From contig NZ_JAGGPX010000016.1 of NCBI RefSeq assembly GCF_018613575.1, positions 62,001-126,000 of the forward strand: DNA of 64,000 bases. Direction: 5' to 3'. The position numbers and the translations under genes were made by a program. The stretch comes from Planococcus sp. ISL-110 (GTDB lineage Bacteria; Bacillota; Bacilli; Bacillales_A; Planococcaceae). This document shows positions 27,985-38,338 of the stretch, one piece after another (the first letter of the stretch is position 1; each line of letters opens with the position of its first letter). Below the pieces are notes generated by a model. It was not told the DNA's origin and made no database searches. It saw only the letters and a program-made list of their open reading frames with translations.

Positions 27985-29310
27985 TCAGATGGGCGCTACT
28001 TCAATCAGTTTGGCTGAAGCCGGTCGACCGATCGAATGATATTCAATCCCATTTGTCTCCATAGCTTTTAACGGAAAACAATTTCTTCCATCAATAACGA
28101 GCGGCTTTTTCATTCTGTTGAATACTGCCAAGTCGACATTCTTGATTTCATCCCAATCGGTCAAAATCAATGCAGCATCACTGTTCTCAACCGCCTCTTG
28201 AATGGATTCAGCATATTGAACCAGCGGATTCAGTATGGATTTGGCATTATCCATTGCAATCGGATCATAAGCCACAACCTCTGCGCCTTGCTTTATCAAT
28301 TCCTCGGTAATCAGGAGAGATGCAGACTCCCGCATATCGTCTGTATTTGGCTTGAAAGCCAGCCCCAGCACAGCAATTTTTTTGCCGGCAACGTTAGGGA
28401 GACAGTCGTTCAACTTGCCGATCAATATCCCTTGTTGCTTTTTGTTGACATTGACCACGCCTTTCAGCAATTCAAACTCATATTCGACATTCCCCGCAAT
28501 TTGTATCAAGGCTTTTGTGTCTTTTGGAAAACAGGATCCACCGTAGCCGATTCCTGCTTTTAGAAATTGGCTGCCGATTCGTTGATCCAAGCCCATGCCT
28601 GTCGATACATTCTCTATATTGGCCCCCAACAATTCACAAATATTGGAGATTTCGTTGATAAAGCTGATTTTCGTTGCTAAAAATGCATTCGACGCATACT
28701 TGATCATTTCTGCACTTTTGATATCCGTTTTAAATATAGGAACCTTGAATGGCTGATTAATCTGTTCAATTATGCTGAATGCATGTTCACTGTCTGCACC
28801 GATGACGATCCGATCTCCATAGAACGAATCATGAATAGCAGAGCCTTCTTTTAAAAACTCTGGATTTGAGACGACTTCAACCTGCAGTTCTTTGGGCAAA
28901 TGCGTTTGAATGATTTCTTTGATCATGGCATTTGTGCCTACAGGAACGGTGCTTTTCGTGACGACAATGACATCGTTCAAAACATTTTCAGCAATGTCTT
29001 GAGCAGCTTGAGCCACGAAAGACAAATCAGCTGAACCGTCTTTGTTTTCCGGTGTTCCTACAGCAATATAAACAACGTCTGCCTGGTGGAGTCCCGCCTG
29101 ATGATCAGTCGTAAAGCTCAAACGTTTTCCCTCGATGTTTTTGGTCATTAATTCACTAAGTCCAGGTTCGTAGATGGGAGAAATCCCCTTCTTCATTTTT
29201 GTAACCTTGTCTTCGTTGACGTCGATGCAGATCACATGATGGCCAATTTCAGACAAGCTCACACCCGTTACCAAGCCCACATATCCAGTTCCGATTACAG
29301 CTATCTTCAT
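27985..29310 (-). CDS. ugd: UDP-glucose 6-dehydrogenase
   Basis: Oxidises UDP-glucose twice with NAD to UDP-glucuronate. 441 residues. NAD site IGTGYVGLVTG at residues 6-16, YIAVGTPENKDGSADLSF, KSTVPVGTN, VSNPEFLKEGSAI, the catalytic Cys in GYGGSCFPKDTKAL, and LGLAFKPNTDDMRESASL. Start has GGGGGC upstream. It is fifteen bases after galU, whose product it uses, and upstream of the sugar transferase. Predicts glucuronate (or a derived sugar) in the surface polymer. Confidence 0.95.
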   Translation of the reverse strand: MKIAVIGTGYVGLVTGVSLSEIGHHVICIDVNEDKVTKMKKGISPIYEPGLSELMTKNIEGKRLSFTTDHQAGLHQADVVYIAVGTPENKDGSADLSFVAQAAQDIAENVLNDVIVVTKSTVPVGTNAMIKEIIQTHLPKELQVEVVSNPEFLKEGSAIHDSFYGDRIVIGADSEHAFSIIEQINQPFKVPIFKTDIKSAEMIKYASNAFLATKISFINEISNICELLGANIENVSTGMGLDQRIGSQFLKAGIGYGGSCFPKDTKALIQIAGNVEYEFELLKGVVNVNKKQQGILIGKLNDCLPNVAGKKIAVLGLAFKPNTDDMRESASLLITEELIKQGAEVVAYDPIAMDNAKSILNPLVQYAESIQEAVENSDAALILTDWDEIKNVDLAVFNRMKKPLVIDGRNCFPLKAMETNGIEYHSIGRPASAKLIEVAPI

Positions 29311-29325
29311 AAGGATGCCCCCAAA

Positions 29326-30216
29326 TTAGAATAATGGTGTAGCTGATTTTTCAGCCATCAATTGTTTGATAATACTTTCGACATCTTTTCCGAATTCAGG
29401 GCTATCCAAAGCGAATTCAATGGTCGTCCGCAGGAAACCGAGCATCTCACCAACATCATAGCGTTTCCCCTCAAAGTCGTAAGCATAGACGTTTTGTACC
29501 TCATTGAGCTTTTGGATAGCGTCTGTCAATTGAATTTCTCCTCCTGCACCAGCACTTTGGGAACCCAGGAAATGAAAAATTTCAGGATCCAAAATGTAGC
29601 GTCCCATAATGGCCAGGTTGGAAGGAGCTGTTCCCGGTTTCGGTTTCTCTACATAATTGCTGACCTGGTAGCAGCGTCCATCTACTCCGCTTGGATCGAT
29701 AATTCCGTATCGATGCGTTTCATGATCCGCCACTTGCTGGACTCCGATAATGGATGACTGCATTTTGTCGTATTGGTCGATCAATTGTTTTAAGCAAGGT
29801 TTTTCTGCTTTTACAATGTCATCTCCCAACAGGACCGCAAAAGGCTCGTTTCCGATAAATTTGCGCGCGCTCCAAACTGCATGCCCCAATCCTTTAGGCT
29901 CTTTTTGGCGAATATAGTGAATTTCTACGTTGGAGGTATGCTGAACCTTTTCCAGAAGTTCGAATTTTCCTTTTTTGAACAAATTGTCTTCCAGCTCGAA
30001 ATTCTTATCGAAATGATCTTCGATGGCACGCTTTCCTTTTCCGGTAACAATGATGATGTCTTCGATGCCTGAAGCAATGGCTTCTTCAACAATGTATTGA
30101 ATCGTCGGTTTGTCTACGATCGGCAGCATTTCTTTGGGCATAGCCTTCGTTACCGGAAGAAACCGGGTACCCAACCCAGCTGCCGGAATAATTGCCTTCG
30201 TTACTTTTTTCCCCAT
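29326..30216 (-). CDS. galU: UTP-glucose-1-phosphate uridylyltransferase
   Basis: Makes UDP-glucose from UTP and glucose 1-phosphate. 296 residues starting [19 protein letters not shown], with [57 protein letters not shown] and [10 protein letters not shown]. Start 30216 has AAAAGGCGGG upstream; a longer frame to 30270 has no clear site. It is followed by ugd. A second, similar gene begins at 63449 at the far end of the locus, so UDP-glucose supply is doubled. Confidence 0.95.
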   Translation of the reverse strand: MGKKVTKAIIPAAGLGTRFLPVTKAMPKEMLPIVDKPTIQYIVEEAIASGIEDIIIVTGKGKRAIEDHFDKNFELEDNLFKKGKFELLEKVQHTSNVEIHYIRQKEPKGLGHAVWSARKFIGNEPFAVLLGDDIVKAEKPCLKQLIDQYDKMQSSIIGVQQVADHETHRYGIIDPSGVDGRCYQVSNYVEKPKPGTAPSNLAIMGRYILDPEIFHFLGSQSAGAGGEIQLTDAIQKLNEVQNVYAYDFEGKRYDVGEMLGFLRTTIEFALDSPEFGKDVESIIKQLMAEKSATPLF

Positions 30217-30488
30217 AAAACCCACCCGCCTTTTAATTTTTTCGGGATCATTGATTTCCACCTTTTCCAATGGGACCGAACCTTTCTTTTATCAAAAATC
30301 AGGCTCTTTAGTACTTAGTTGTCTAAATATTGTCCCATTGTAACATCGATAGTCCCTTAAAAATAGTTTTATTATTAAGAATTTTTAATTTTCATGAAAT
30401 AAATAGTTATATAGACTTACTTTTTTCACTCATTTAAGCTTTTTTAACTCCATTACATAATTTAATATTCTGATAATTAAGGACGTAA

Positions 30489-31442
30489 TTAGGTATGAGA
30501 AACAATCAGTTCTAAATCTCCATCGATAAAATAATTGCCGATGGTCGCCGGCACAATGAAGTTATCCCCTTTTTTCACCACCGACACACTTTCTTCTGTC
30601 ACAATCTGCCCCGTGCCGTTGATGACGCTGACCAACAAGAACCTGGTCGTTACCGGAACTTCAACTTTTCCACCCAGTTGCCAATGGTATACGGTAAAAT
30701 ACTCTCCTTCGATCAAACGGGTCGACTCCAGGTTGTTCAATTGCTCAGTCAGGTTGCTTTGGACGACTTGCTGATGCGGACAAGTCGTTACCGTCATCGC
30801 TTCCTCCAAATGCAACTCGCGCTTTTTGCCTTCTGGATCGAGACGATCATAATCGTAAAGCCGGAATGTAATATCAGAGCTTTGTTGCGTCTCCAGAATA
30901 ACAATCCCCTTACCGATCGAGTGCAACGTTCCACTCGGCACGTAAACAAAATCCCCTTTTTTCACTTTGATGCTCTGAAACAACTTGTGCCATTCCTTTT
31001 CGTTCACCAGCTGCTGAAATTCTTCAAGCGATTGCGCCTGGTGCCCGATTATAATTTCAGCATCTTCATCACAATCCAGAATATACCAGCATTCTGTTTT
31101 CCCGCACGGCTTATGTGCCAACTCCTGGGCATAGCGATCGTCCGGATGCACCTGGACAGACAGTTGATCATTCGCATCGAGAATTTTCACCAACAACGGA
31201 AAATCGCTGTCGGTTTTTTCAGAGCCAAATAGTTGAGGGTAATTCCGCCAAACTTCCAATAAGCTTTTTCCTTGCAGCTCGCCATTCATGACAATCGACG
31301 GCCCATTTTCATGCGCGGAAATGACCCATGCTTCCCCTGTTGTTTGTGAAGGAATATCGTAATTGAATAGTTTTTGAAGCTTTTCTCCACCCCAAATTCG
31401 TTCTTGAAAAACAGGCTTTAAAAAAACGGGTTCCTTGTACAT
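30489..31442 (-). CDS. manA: Mannose-6-phosphate isomerase, class I
   Basis: Zinc enzyme converting fructose 6-phosphate and mannose 6-phosphate. 317 residues, the short Bacillus type. FLKPVFQERIWGGEKL at the start, TGEAWVISAHENGPS, LLVKILDANDQLSVQVHPDD (zinc ligands His), GKTECWYIL, YVPSGTLHSIGKGIVILETQQSSD. Start at 31442 has GGAGG seven bases upstream; an extended frame to 31511 overlaps manC and is rejected. Feeds manC and through it gmd and fcl, giving GDP-mannose and GDP-fucose. Confidence 0.93.
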   Translation of the reverse strand: MYKEPVFLKPVFQERIWGGEKLQKLFNYDIPSQTTGEAWVISAHENGPSIVMNGELQGKSLLEVWRNYPQLFGSEKTDSDFPLLVKILDANDQLSVQVHPDDRYAQELAHKPCGKTECWYILDCDEDAEIIIGHQAQSLEEFQQLVNEKEWHKLFQSIKVKKGDFVYVPSGTLHSIGKGIVILETQQSSDITFRLYDYDRLDPEGKKRELHLEEAMTVTTCPHQQVVQSNLTEQLNNLESTRLIEGEYFTVYHWQLGGKVEVPVTTRFLLVSVINGTGQIVTEESVSVVKKGDNFIVPATIGNYFIDGDLELIVSHT

Positions 31443-31507
31443 GTACTCTCCTCCCACCACGGAAATGACAAGCAACTTATGCATTATGCAATTTCTCCTC
31501 CCGCCTA

Positions 31508-32893
31508 TCACCCGTGGCGAGCTGTTAATTTATCTTTGCAGATTTCTTCAATTTCGGCCCATTCATTCGAAGTGCGGAAAATATCCTCTTCAATCAGTTC
31601 ACTGCCAGTTTGAACTTCGATAATTTCCATGTGGGTCGTCGCTTTCAGCGTATGCTTAGCTCCCAGCGGGATATGGATGACATCTCCTGTCCGGACATGG
31701 CTCAGCTTGTCGTTGAAAACAAAAATACCTTCACCTTTGACGATGGTCCATACCTCACTGCGTTTATAATGCATCTGGTAGCTGAGGTTTTTCCCTGCAT
31801 TTATGCCCAAGCGCTTGATCAACACTTCATTGCCTTCTGCATATCTTGTATATTCCAGCACACGATACCAGCCCCAGCGACGTTCTTCATACATTGGCCG
31901 GCTATTAAAGCCTTCCACATATTCCTTCACTTTCGTACTGGCATCTTTGTCCGTCACCAATATCCCATCCGGACTTGCCGCCACCACTACATTATCCAAA
32001 CCAAGCAAAGTAATCGGGATGTCAAGTTCATTGACGATATGGGAATTTTCCACCCCTTTACCAATAATGCCTTTGCCCGTTACCTGAACCGCCATTTCAT
32101 CTGTCAGCGTATTCCAGGTACCCAAATCTTTCCAATATCCATCATATGGCAATGAAACAATATGAGCAGCCCGTTCAACTACTTCATAGTCAAAACTGTT
32201 TTTCGGAAGGCGATGGTAATTTCTCAGCAATTGAGAATACTCGGTCGGCATTCCTCTTTCTTTCAACAGATTGATGATGTAGCCCAATCTGAAGGCAAAG
32301 ACCCCACAATTCCATAAGGCGTTCTGTTCTATCAACTCTTCCGCCTGTTGTTCCGTAGGTTTCTCTTTAAAGTAATCAACCGTCAAATAGGAATCACCCG
32401 ATTTATTATCTGGAATAATGTAACCGTATTTTGCGGAAGGATAAGTCGGCTTAACTCCCATCAACGCCAAGTCCGCACCTGAATCGTTCAAGGCTTTCTC
32501 CAAATCCTGGACGCGTCCGAAAAATCGGTTCTCAACGTATGGATCTACCGGCAGCATGCCGACCACTTCCTCGAGACTGCATTTCTGTACAGAATAGAGA
32601 TAAACGGCTGCCAGAGCAATCGCCGGGAATGTGTCTCTTCTCTCCGGTTCCGTGACCACATGGACATCTTGGCCCAATTGCGCTTTTATCATATCCACCT
32701 GTGAGCTGCTGGTCGCAATGATGGAATTGTCAGCCATGCCCGTTTCCTCAATCTGCTTCCAGACCCGCTGCACCATAGAAACTTTATTGCCATCCTCATC
32801 ACTCAACACTTTAAGAAACTGCTTTGAACGCGCATCGTTGGAAAGTGGCCACAGGCGTTTTCCAGATCCCCCTGATAACAATACCAATCTCAT
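31508..32893 (-). CDS. manC: Mannose-1-phosphate guanylyltransferase with C-terminal cupin
   Basis: Makes GDP-mannose. 461 residues with the nucleotidyltransferase domain first (VLLSGGSGKRLWPLSN at residue 4, FLKVLSDEDG, VTEPERRDTFPAIALA, YGYIIPDN, FKEKP, WNCGVFAF) and a cupin-type isomerase domain from about residue 345 (RRWGWYRVLEY, LSYQMHYKRSEVWTIVKGEG, VHIPLGAKHTLKA-like with HIPLGAKHTL). The usual PADH motif is LPVDPYVE here. Start 32893 has GGAGG eight bases upstream. manA follows after 65 bp. No phosphomannomutase gene is in the window. Confidence 0.92.
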   Translation of the reverse strand: MRLVLLSGGSGKRLWPLSNDARSKQFLKVLSDEDGNKVSMVQRVWKQIEETGMADNSIIATSSSQVDMIKAQLGQDVHVVTEPERRDTFPAIALAAVYLYSVQKCSLEEVVGMLPVDPYVENRFFGRVQDLEKALNDSGADLALMGVKPTYPSAKYGYIIPDNKSGDSYLTVDYFKEKPTEQQAEELIEQNALWNCGVFAFRLGYIINLLKERGMPTEYSQLLRNYHRLPKNSFDYEVVERAAHIVSLPYDGYWKDLGTWNTLTDEMAVQVTGKGIIGKGVENSHIVNELDIPITLLGLDNVVVAASPDGILVTDKDASTKVKEYVEGFNSRPMYEERRWGWYRVLEYTRYAEGNEVLIKRLGINAGKNLSYQMHYKRSEVWTIVKGEGIFVFNDKLSHVRTGDVIHIPLGAKHTLKATTHMEIIEVQTGSELIEEDIFRTSNEWAEIEEICKDKLTARHG

Positions 32894-33335
32894 AATTATG
32901 CCCTCCTTCTCCATCTGCATTTTTTACTAGATGCCAGTTCTTTATACTTATTAGATGCAATAAAAATATAAATCCAAAATTCCTGTATAGGTAATATTAA
33001 TCTGCTTCTGAAAATAAGTAATTCTATTTACGTATGTTTTAAGAAGCTATAACCGTATTATATATATAAATACCTAATAATTCAATATAATTTTCTAATT
33101 AATTAGAAATATCAGATATATTGACCTATTTTATATCCCGAACTCCTTCAAGGCAAGGTTTTAAGAATTATTTTATTTTTCTTATTTTTTAGAAATTAAA
33201 GACATTTTTTTGTTATCGGCGTCGATTAACAACTATTACTGAAAAAACCTGCCGCCATCATCTATAAATTTGGACGTAGAAAAACCACTTCCATGAAATC
33301 GACAGATTTCGCGGAAGTGGTTTGGTTAAATGGAC
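32894..33335. other. AT-rich intergenic region
   Basis: Very AT-rich, without coding sequence that I can support. Contains a TATATATAATA stretch on the minus strand that could be a promoter for manC-manA, and the terminator of the upstream glycosyltransferase gene at 33279-33325. Confidence 0.5.
33279..33325 (-). terminator. Terminator ending the glycosyltransferase-polymerase-gmd block
   Basis: AAACCACTTCC...GAAATC / GATTTC...GGAAGTGGTTT hairpin with T run on the minus strand. Confidence 0.85.
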
Positions 33336-34643
33336 TTATTTTTTATGGACGGCTTCTTCATAGCCTTCGGTTTGATAAGAAGTTTCCAACTGTGGAGTAC
33401 CTGCAATCGCATGCAGCACATCGCGGTATTTATTGATGGACGTGTCCCGTGTCAGATTTTCTTCGAGATAAGCGCGCCCTTTGAGCCCCATCGCCTTCAA
33501 TTCAGCGGGATCCAAGTTTCGCAGGTAATTGATCGCATAAGCGACGCCTTGATAATTTTGGGGTTCAATGACAACTCCTGCACCGCTTTCAAAAATCAGG
33601 CGCTGCACTTCGCTGTCCTGCTCCAATACGCCCAATACGGGTTTTCCTGCTGCCATGACGCCGTAGATTTTGCTCGGCACAGAAACCCCTTTAATCCCTT
33701 TTTGATTAACCACTAAGTGAACGTCCGCCGCATTCAACGAATACTTGAGAAATTCTTTTGGCTGATAGGGAAGGAATTTAACGTTTTCAAGATTGTTTTC
33801 GGTTGCATAGTCCTGTATTCGCTGTTTGACAGCTCCTTCTCCGATAAACAGGAAGACGATGTCGGGCTGTTCCGTAAATTGCTTGGAAACTTGAATCAGG
33901 TTTTCCAGATCGTAATAGAGACCCAGGTTTCCCGAATACATGACAATAAACTTATCCTGCAAGCCATGCATTTCCAGGAATTCACGGATGGCCGGTTCGT
34001 CTTTTTCGAGCGGAACGATGGCGTGTTCATCCGTCCAATTGCTGATGACGGTATGGCTTGGCACTTTTTCATCCTCAAAACGCCCTCTTAAGGTTTCAGC
34101 CATATCTTCGCCCACCAATAATACTTGATCCGCATAGCTGCAATTCAATTTATCGACAGCTTTGGCGATTTTAAACACGGTCTGGTTGTTCGTATATGCT
34201 ACAGCCTGCGCCTGTTCGGGATTAAAATCATGGATGCTGTATATGTGGCGCGAACGTTTCAGCAACTTGCCGATGGTCCCGATCAACCCGCCCAATACCG
34301 GCGGCTGGGAAATCGTAAAAATGACATCGGTCTCTTTTTCCTTCAGCAAAGCAAGATTCGCCAGTAGAAAATAAGAAGAGATGTACTTTAACCGGCTGAC
34401 TTTGGAGTTTTTATCCACCTCGGGCAATTTGATCCGAACCACTTTGATGCTTTCCAAATAATCCTCTTCAAAAAGCTTCTTGCTGCCATGGTTTTCACCG
34501 GCATATCCCGGCTGCGCTGCAATGACTGTAATATCGAAATCATGCTGAAGGCGCCCCGTCAGTTCCGTCATCAACTGGCTGGTGGCCGCAAGATCGGGGT
34601 AAAAATAATTGATGACAAAGGTAATCTTTTTTTTGCGTAGCAT
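33336..34643 (-). CDS. Glycosyltransferase family 4 (WbuB-like)
   Basis: 435-residue cytoplasmic GT-B enzyme. N-terminal FVINYFYPDLAATSQLMTEL and the VIAAQPGY block are typical of WbuB/fucosamine-transferase-like GT4 proteins. A hydrophobic patch (PVLGGLIGTIGKLL) could contact the membrane. C-terminal domain: VMYSGNLGLYYDLENLI, FLFIGEGAVK, FLPYQPKEFL, VPSKIYGVMAAGKPVLGV with the donor-binding Glu region replaced by QDSE. Donor unknown; GDP-fucose is made by neighbouring genes. Start has AAGGAAGG upstream. Last gene of its block. Confidence 0.88.
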   Translation of the reverse strand: MLRKKKITFVINYFYPDLAATSQLMTELTGRLQHDFDITVIAAQPGYAGENHGSKKLFEEDYLESIKVVRIKLPEVDKNSKVSRLKYISSYFLLANLALLKEKETDVIFTISQPPVLGGLIGTIGKLLKRSRHIYSIHDFNPEQAQAVAYTNNQTVFKIAKAVDKLNCSYADQVLLVGEDMAETLRGRFEDEKVPSHTVISNWTDEHAIVPLEKDEPAIREFLEMHGLQDKFIVMYSGNLGLYYDLENLIQVSKQFTEQPDIVFLFIGEGAVKQRIQDYATENNLENVKFLPYQPKEFLKYSLNAADVHLVVNQKGIKGVSVPSKIYGVMAAGKPVLGVLEQDSEVQRLIFESGAGVVIEPQNYQGVAYAINYLRNLDPAELKAMGLKGRAYLEENLTRDTSINKYRDVLHAIAGTPQLETSYQTEGYEEAVHKK

Positions 34644-34692
34644 ATGGACCTTCCTTTCCCGGAGAGCACACAGTCACATGTGCATTCTCCAT

Positions 34693-35802
34693 TTAAAGTT
34701 CGTCAAAAATGGCAATCAAAGCATCGGTATATTTGTCTTCGGTATAAAACGCTTCAAACGTCTCCCTGCTCATTCTCCCGAGGCGCATACGTTCTGCGTC
34801 ATCAGTCACCAAGCCCTTGATGGCGGATTTGACGCCATCCACAGTCGGTTCAATAATAACACCGCAATCTTTGATCAATTCCGCAATAATACCCCGATCC
34901 GAAGAAATGATCGGCAGCCCTGCGGCCATACCTTCAATAATGGACATCGGCTGGCCTTCTACTTTGTATTTCGTTGGAAGGGCCATCATGTCCGACTCAA
35001 GGAAAAAGCGTTTTTTCTCTTCGCCCTGCTTGAGGCCGTGGTATTGGATGCGCTGATCCATATCGTTCTCTGCGATATATTGCTTTACTTCCAGGAATTC
35101 AGTTTCATTCTGGATGCCGCCAACCAGGTCCAGCCGGAGATTATGCCCTTCTTTGACCAATGCTGTCGTGGCCTTGATCAGCTCAATATAGCCTTTTTCG
35201 AACATTAGGTTGCTTAAATACAAAAGAGAAATAGGTCCCTTTTTCTTGCCCTGGCCTACTTCACTTTTTAAAATGAAATCTGCCGGTATGCCATTGGATA
35301 CCACTTCCACCCGTTTGACATAACCACGGTAATTAGGGGATAGCTTCCCGCCCAGCACAATGCCGACATCGATTTTCTGCAAGGAATTGACGATAAACTT
35401 CTGCGTCATTCCGGAAGTGGCATCAATGGTGCCACCCAGATTGTTGCCATGCAGGTGAGTAACCACTTTTCCGCGCCCGAGCAGCTTGCACGCCTGAATC
35501 ATCATACAATCCCGGAGCAGCCCCATTTTCGTCTGGGAAATGGAGATGTACAGAATCGGATTTTTCATGACAAGCGACAAAAATCCGGAATAAAGGATGG
35601 CAAAAGAATCCGTCCATAATTTATCAAAAGAAAGAGCCCCTGGATGTTCGAAATCCTTCCGGCTCAAATTGATTTTTTTCACCTTGTACTGCTGATGGAG
35701 TTTTTCGGACTTGTATAAGGATTGCAGGGCGATGCTTTCTCCCAGTATGGGAGGAGGCAAGGGCCCAACAAATATCAAATTCCCTTTTTTTGTTCCAGTC
35801 AC
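34693..35802 (-). CDS. Glycosyltransferase family 4
   Basis: 369-residue GT-B enzyme. N-terminal IFVGPLPPPILGESIALQSLY, GKVVTHLHGNNLGG, IVLGGKLSPNY; C-terminal ISLLYLSNLMFEKGYIELI, LDLVGGIQNETEF, YHGLKQGEEKKRFFLESDM, ALPTKYKVEGQPMSIIEGMA with the catalytic-site E-x7-E pattern, and AGLPIISSDRGIIAEL. Start is GTG at 35802 with AGAGGTG upstream. Between a polymerase and another GT4 gene in the same direction. Substrate unknown. Confidence 0.88.
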   Translation of the reverse strand: MTGTKKGNLIFVGPLPPPILGESIALQSLYKSEKLHQQYKVKKINLSRKDFEHPGALSFDKLWTDSFAILYSGFLSLVMKNPILYISISQTKMGLLRDCMMIQACKLLGRGKVVTHLHGNNLGGTIDATSGMTQKFIVNSLQKIDVGIVLGGKLSPNYRGYVKRVEVVSNGIPADFILKSEVGQGKKKGPISLLYLSNLMFEKGYIELIKATTALVKEGHNLRLDLVGGIQNETEFLEVKQYIAENDMDQRIQYHGLKQGEEKKRFFLESDMMALPTKYKVEGQPMSIIEGMAAGLPIISSDRGIIAELIKDCGVIIEPTVDGVKSAIKGLVTDDAERMRLGRMSRETFEAFYTEDKYTDALIAIFDEL

Positions 35803-35884
35803 GCTAGATCACCTCTCATTAATTGACATCTGCTTGCCCCGCATTATCAGAAGCAAGTTTCAAATAGCTGATACAAACCGATTA

Positions 35885-37261
35885 CTAATGCGGGTCAGTG
35901 GATTTCAAAGCCGGCTTATCCACCAAATCTTTCTCGAATGATGCAATGACCAGGTAGATGATGACAAAAACCGGTAGAATGATGACCAGCGGTTTGATGT
36001 AATAAATATAGCCATACCAGAACACCCGGGCGACGGTCAGAACGATCCAATAATAGCCCAAGGCCACTCCGAAGTTGCCAAGAAATTTCTTCATTAGATA
36101 AGCTGGCACGAAAATGACCGCGTACGTCACGAACGGAGCCAAAATCAGTCCGACCATCCCGTAGTTCAAGTAGTATTCCCCGTAGACAAACAACCCGTAA
36201 TTGGTATGGATAAGCGAAGCAACAAGATGGGCCGCTTGCGGACTCTGCGCCTCAATTCCAAAGAAGGACGGAATCAGCTGCGGAATATAATCGATGAGCG
36301 TGTAATAGTTGCCGTAAGAATGGGTCACTTCAATTGCGGCGGCTGTAGAATAAACAAGATCCTGAACAGTCGGGTAATTGATGAGAATGACAAGCGAGTC
36401 AAGGATTGCTTCTACATCGAATATCAATCCCGAATGCCGAACCAAACCCAGATAAGAAAAGACCAGTAACCCTCCGGCAATCAATGCTGCTTTTTTAAAT
36501 GAAAATTTGGACTTGATGACCCCCGCTCTTTTGGTAGCTGTCAAAAGCAGGTATAGGATCAATAGCAACCCTAAAATATCGACCCTGGCATAATGGGATA
36601 GGAGCCAAAAAGGTACAAAAAGAATCGCAAATTTCCGGAGGGCACTGCCTTTGACACCCATTAGGACAAAGAAATACGAAACGACGACAACAGAGTTCCA
36701 GGCATTTCCCGGCAACAGGCTGGGCGAGAGAGCATTATAAGCTTTGCCCGGCAGATCCGGCAAATAAATGATGGAAGAGACGATGGTCAGTATGCTGAAA
36801 AACCAAGTTGCCAGCAAACTTTGGACCGTCCCTGAATAAAAAGCCAAAATCTTGGCATCGTAATTGCGGTAGGTTTTATTGGTCATCCAAAGCAGGATCG
36901 ACCAGATGTAATAGAAAAACAACGCACCAAATGCCAAGGTGTAGAAATGCTTTTCGATAAGGCGGGTCTGGTCATTGAATAACGGCTGCACCTCGCCAAT
37001 CGGACCAAAGCCCAATATGCTGATGATCGGCAAAAAAAGCAGCACCAGCGAAAAACTGGCAAAACCCACTTTAAAGACATAAATATCCATTATGAACTTA
37101 AAGGAAAAAATAATTAAAATGAATAGGTTCCATGGATCATCGGTATTGAAAACCTGCCCTGCACGAAGCAGGTAATAGATCACTGAAATCCCAGTTAGTA
37201 GATTGACGATGATAAACAGGACTTTTTCAAATCGATCATCGGCCTCAATATGCTTTTCCAT
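35885..37261 (-). CDS. Wzy-like oligosaccharide repeat-unit polymerase
   Basis: 458-residue protein with roughly twelve hydrophobic helices and little conserved sequence, as is normal for Wzy. A large loop near residues 285-335 (STAAAIEVTHSYGNYYTLID onward, with IEAQSPQAAHLVASLIHTNYG) matches the periplasmic/outer loop of O-antigen polymerase (oligosaccharide repeat unit polymerase) proteins, whose conserved signature lies just there. Start has AAGGAATGAG upstream. It is surrounded by glycosyltransferases and is the only polymerase candidate in the locus, which supports the call. Confidence 0.75.
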   Translation of the reverse strand: MEKHIEADDRFEKVLFIIVNLLTGISVIYYLLRAGQVFNTDDPWNLFILIIFSFKFIMDIYVFKVGFASFSLVLLFLPIISILGFGPIGEVQPLFNDQTRLIEKHFYTLAFGALFFYYIWSILLWMTNKTYRNYDAKILAFYSGTVQSLLATWFFSILTIVSSIIYLPDLPGKAYNALSPSLLPGNAWNSVVVVSYFFVLMGVKGSALRKFAILFVPFWLLSHYARVDILGLLLILYLLLTATKRAGVIKSKFSFKKAALIAGGLLVFSYLGLVRHSGLIFDVEAILDSLVILINYPTVQDLVYSTAAAIEVTHSYGNYYTLIDYIPQLIPSFFGIEAQSPQAAHLVASLIHTNYGLFVYGEYYLNYGMVGLILAPFVTYAVIFVPAYLMKKFLGNFGVALGYYWIVLTVARVFWYGYIYYIKPLVIILPVFVIIYLVIASFEKDLVDKPALKSTDPH

Positions 37262-37329
37262 CGTCTCATTCCTTTATTTATAATTCCCTTCTCCTACAAC
37301 AAAACGCCCGCTGTATGCTGCCTTCTATT

Positions 37330-38301
37330 TCAAGAAGGTGTAGTTGCAGATAACACACGGGATTTCCTATTGTTTTTTTTGGATTGTGTGTAGAGATAGG
37401 ATAAAACTTTCAAAGGTAAAAAAGTGGCTGGATAATAAAACAGAAACTTCAAGGATATCCGGTCATCCTTAAAACCTTCCGCCAGTATCTTTCTGGACAA
37501 CAGAACAGTTTCTTTGTTCTGGTCGACAATTCCCGTACGGAAAATGACTTTCCAAATAGTCAAAATGAAACTGCGAAAAGTCGAATTCCGCTGTTTCTTC
37601 GCCAAATTCTTGTATTTTTCTAAAATGCTCAAATGGCCATTGAGCACCGATTTTTTGTTGGTGGTGATGCGCTCACCGCTGTGGTGATAAAACAGCACCA
37701 TGCTTTCTTTGACAAAATCGAATTTTGTCACTTGCGCCAGCCTTATGTACAAATCCCAATCCTGGCAACTTGGCAAACCGGCATCAAAACCCTGCACCTG
37801 ATCCAACACTTCTTTTTTTACCAATACCGATGATGTCGTGTCGATGCAATTAGATTCGAACAACTTCGGCAATATGTCTCCCCGGTATTCAGGAACTATT
37901 TTACGGGTGGGGTGATTGTTTTCATTGACCACCTGGACACCCGTATAGATCACACCCACATCCGGCTGATCTGCAAATAGCGCCAGCTGCTTTTCCAGTT
38001 TATCCGGAAGCCATTGATCATCCGAATCCAAAAAGCCGATAAATCTCCCCGTGGCTCTTTTGATGCCGGTATTTCTGGCTTCCGCTCCGCCTTTATTGAT
38101 ATCGTGTTTAAGGTAGATGATCCGGTCATTCTTCATCTCTTTCACGACTTCTGCCGTATCATCCGTCGAGAAATCATCGATAATGATGATTTCAAAGTTT
38201 TGATGACTTTGGCTTTCCAGGCTTTTCACCGCTTTTTTCAACAGTTCCGAACGATTATGCGTCGGAATAATGACGCTGACTTTATCATTTAAGGTCACCA
38301 T
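37330..38301 (-). CDS. Glycosyltransferase family 2
   Basis: 323-residue GT-A enzyme: VSVIIPTHNRSELLKKAVKSL, IIIIDDFSTDDT, NKGGAEARNTGI, the metal site FLDSDDQWLP, SSVLVKKEVLDQVQGFDAGLPSCQDWDLYIRL (acceptor/catalytic Asp in QDWDL). The C-terminal 90 residues are basic and hydrophobic and may associate with the membrane. Start has GGGGGAGAATTA upstream. Directly downstream of gmd; donor unknown. Confidence 0.88.
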   Translation of the reverse strand: MVTLNDKVSVIIPTHNRSELLKKAVKSLESQSHQNFEIIIIDDFSTDDTAEVVKEMKNDRIIYLKHDINKGGAEARNTGIKRATGRFIGFLDSDDQWLPDKLEKQLALFADQPDVGVIYTGVQVVNENNHPTRKIVPEYRGDILPKLFESNCIDTTSSVLVKKEVLDQVQGFDAGLPSCQDWDLYIRLAQVTKFDFVKESMVLFYHHSGERITTNKKSVLNGHLSILEKYKNLAKKQRNSTFRSFILTIWKVIFRTGIVDQNKETVLLSRKILAEGFKDDRISLKFLFYYPATFLPLKVLSYLYTQSKKNNRKSRVLSATTPS

Positions 38302-38338
38302 TAATTCTCCCCCCTACCCGATAAGGAACCTGCCCCCA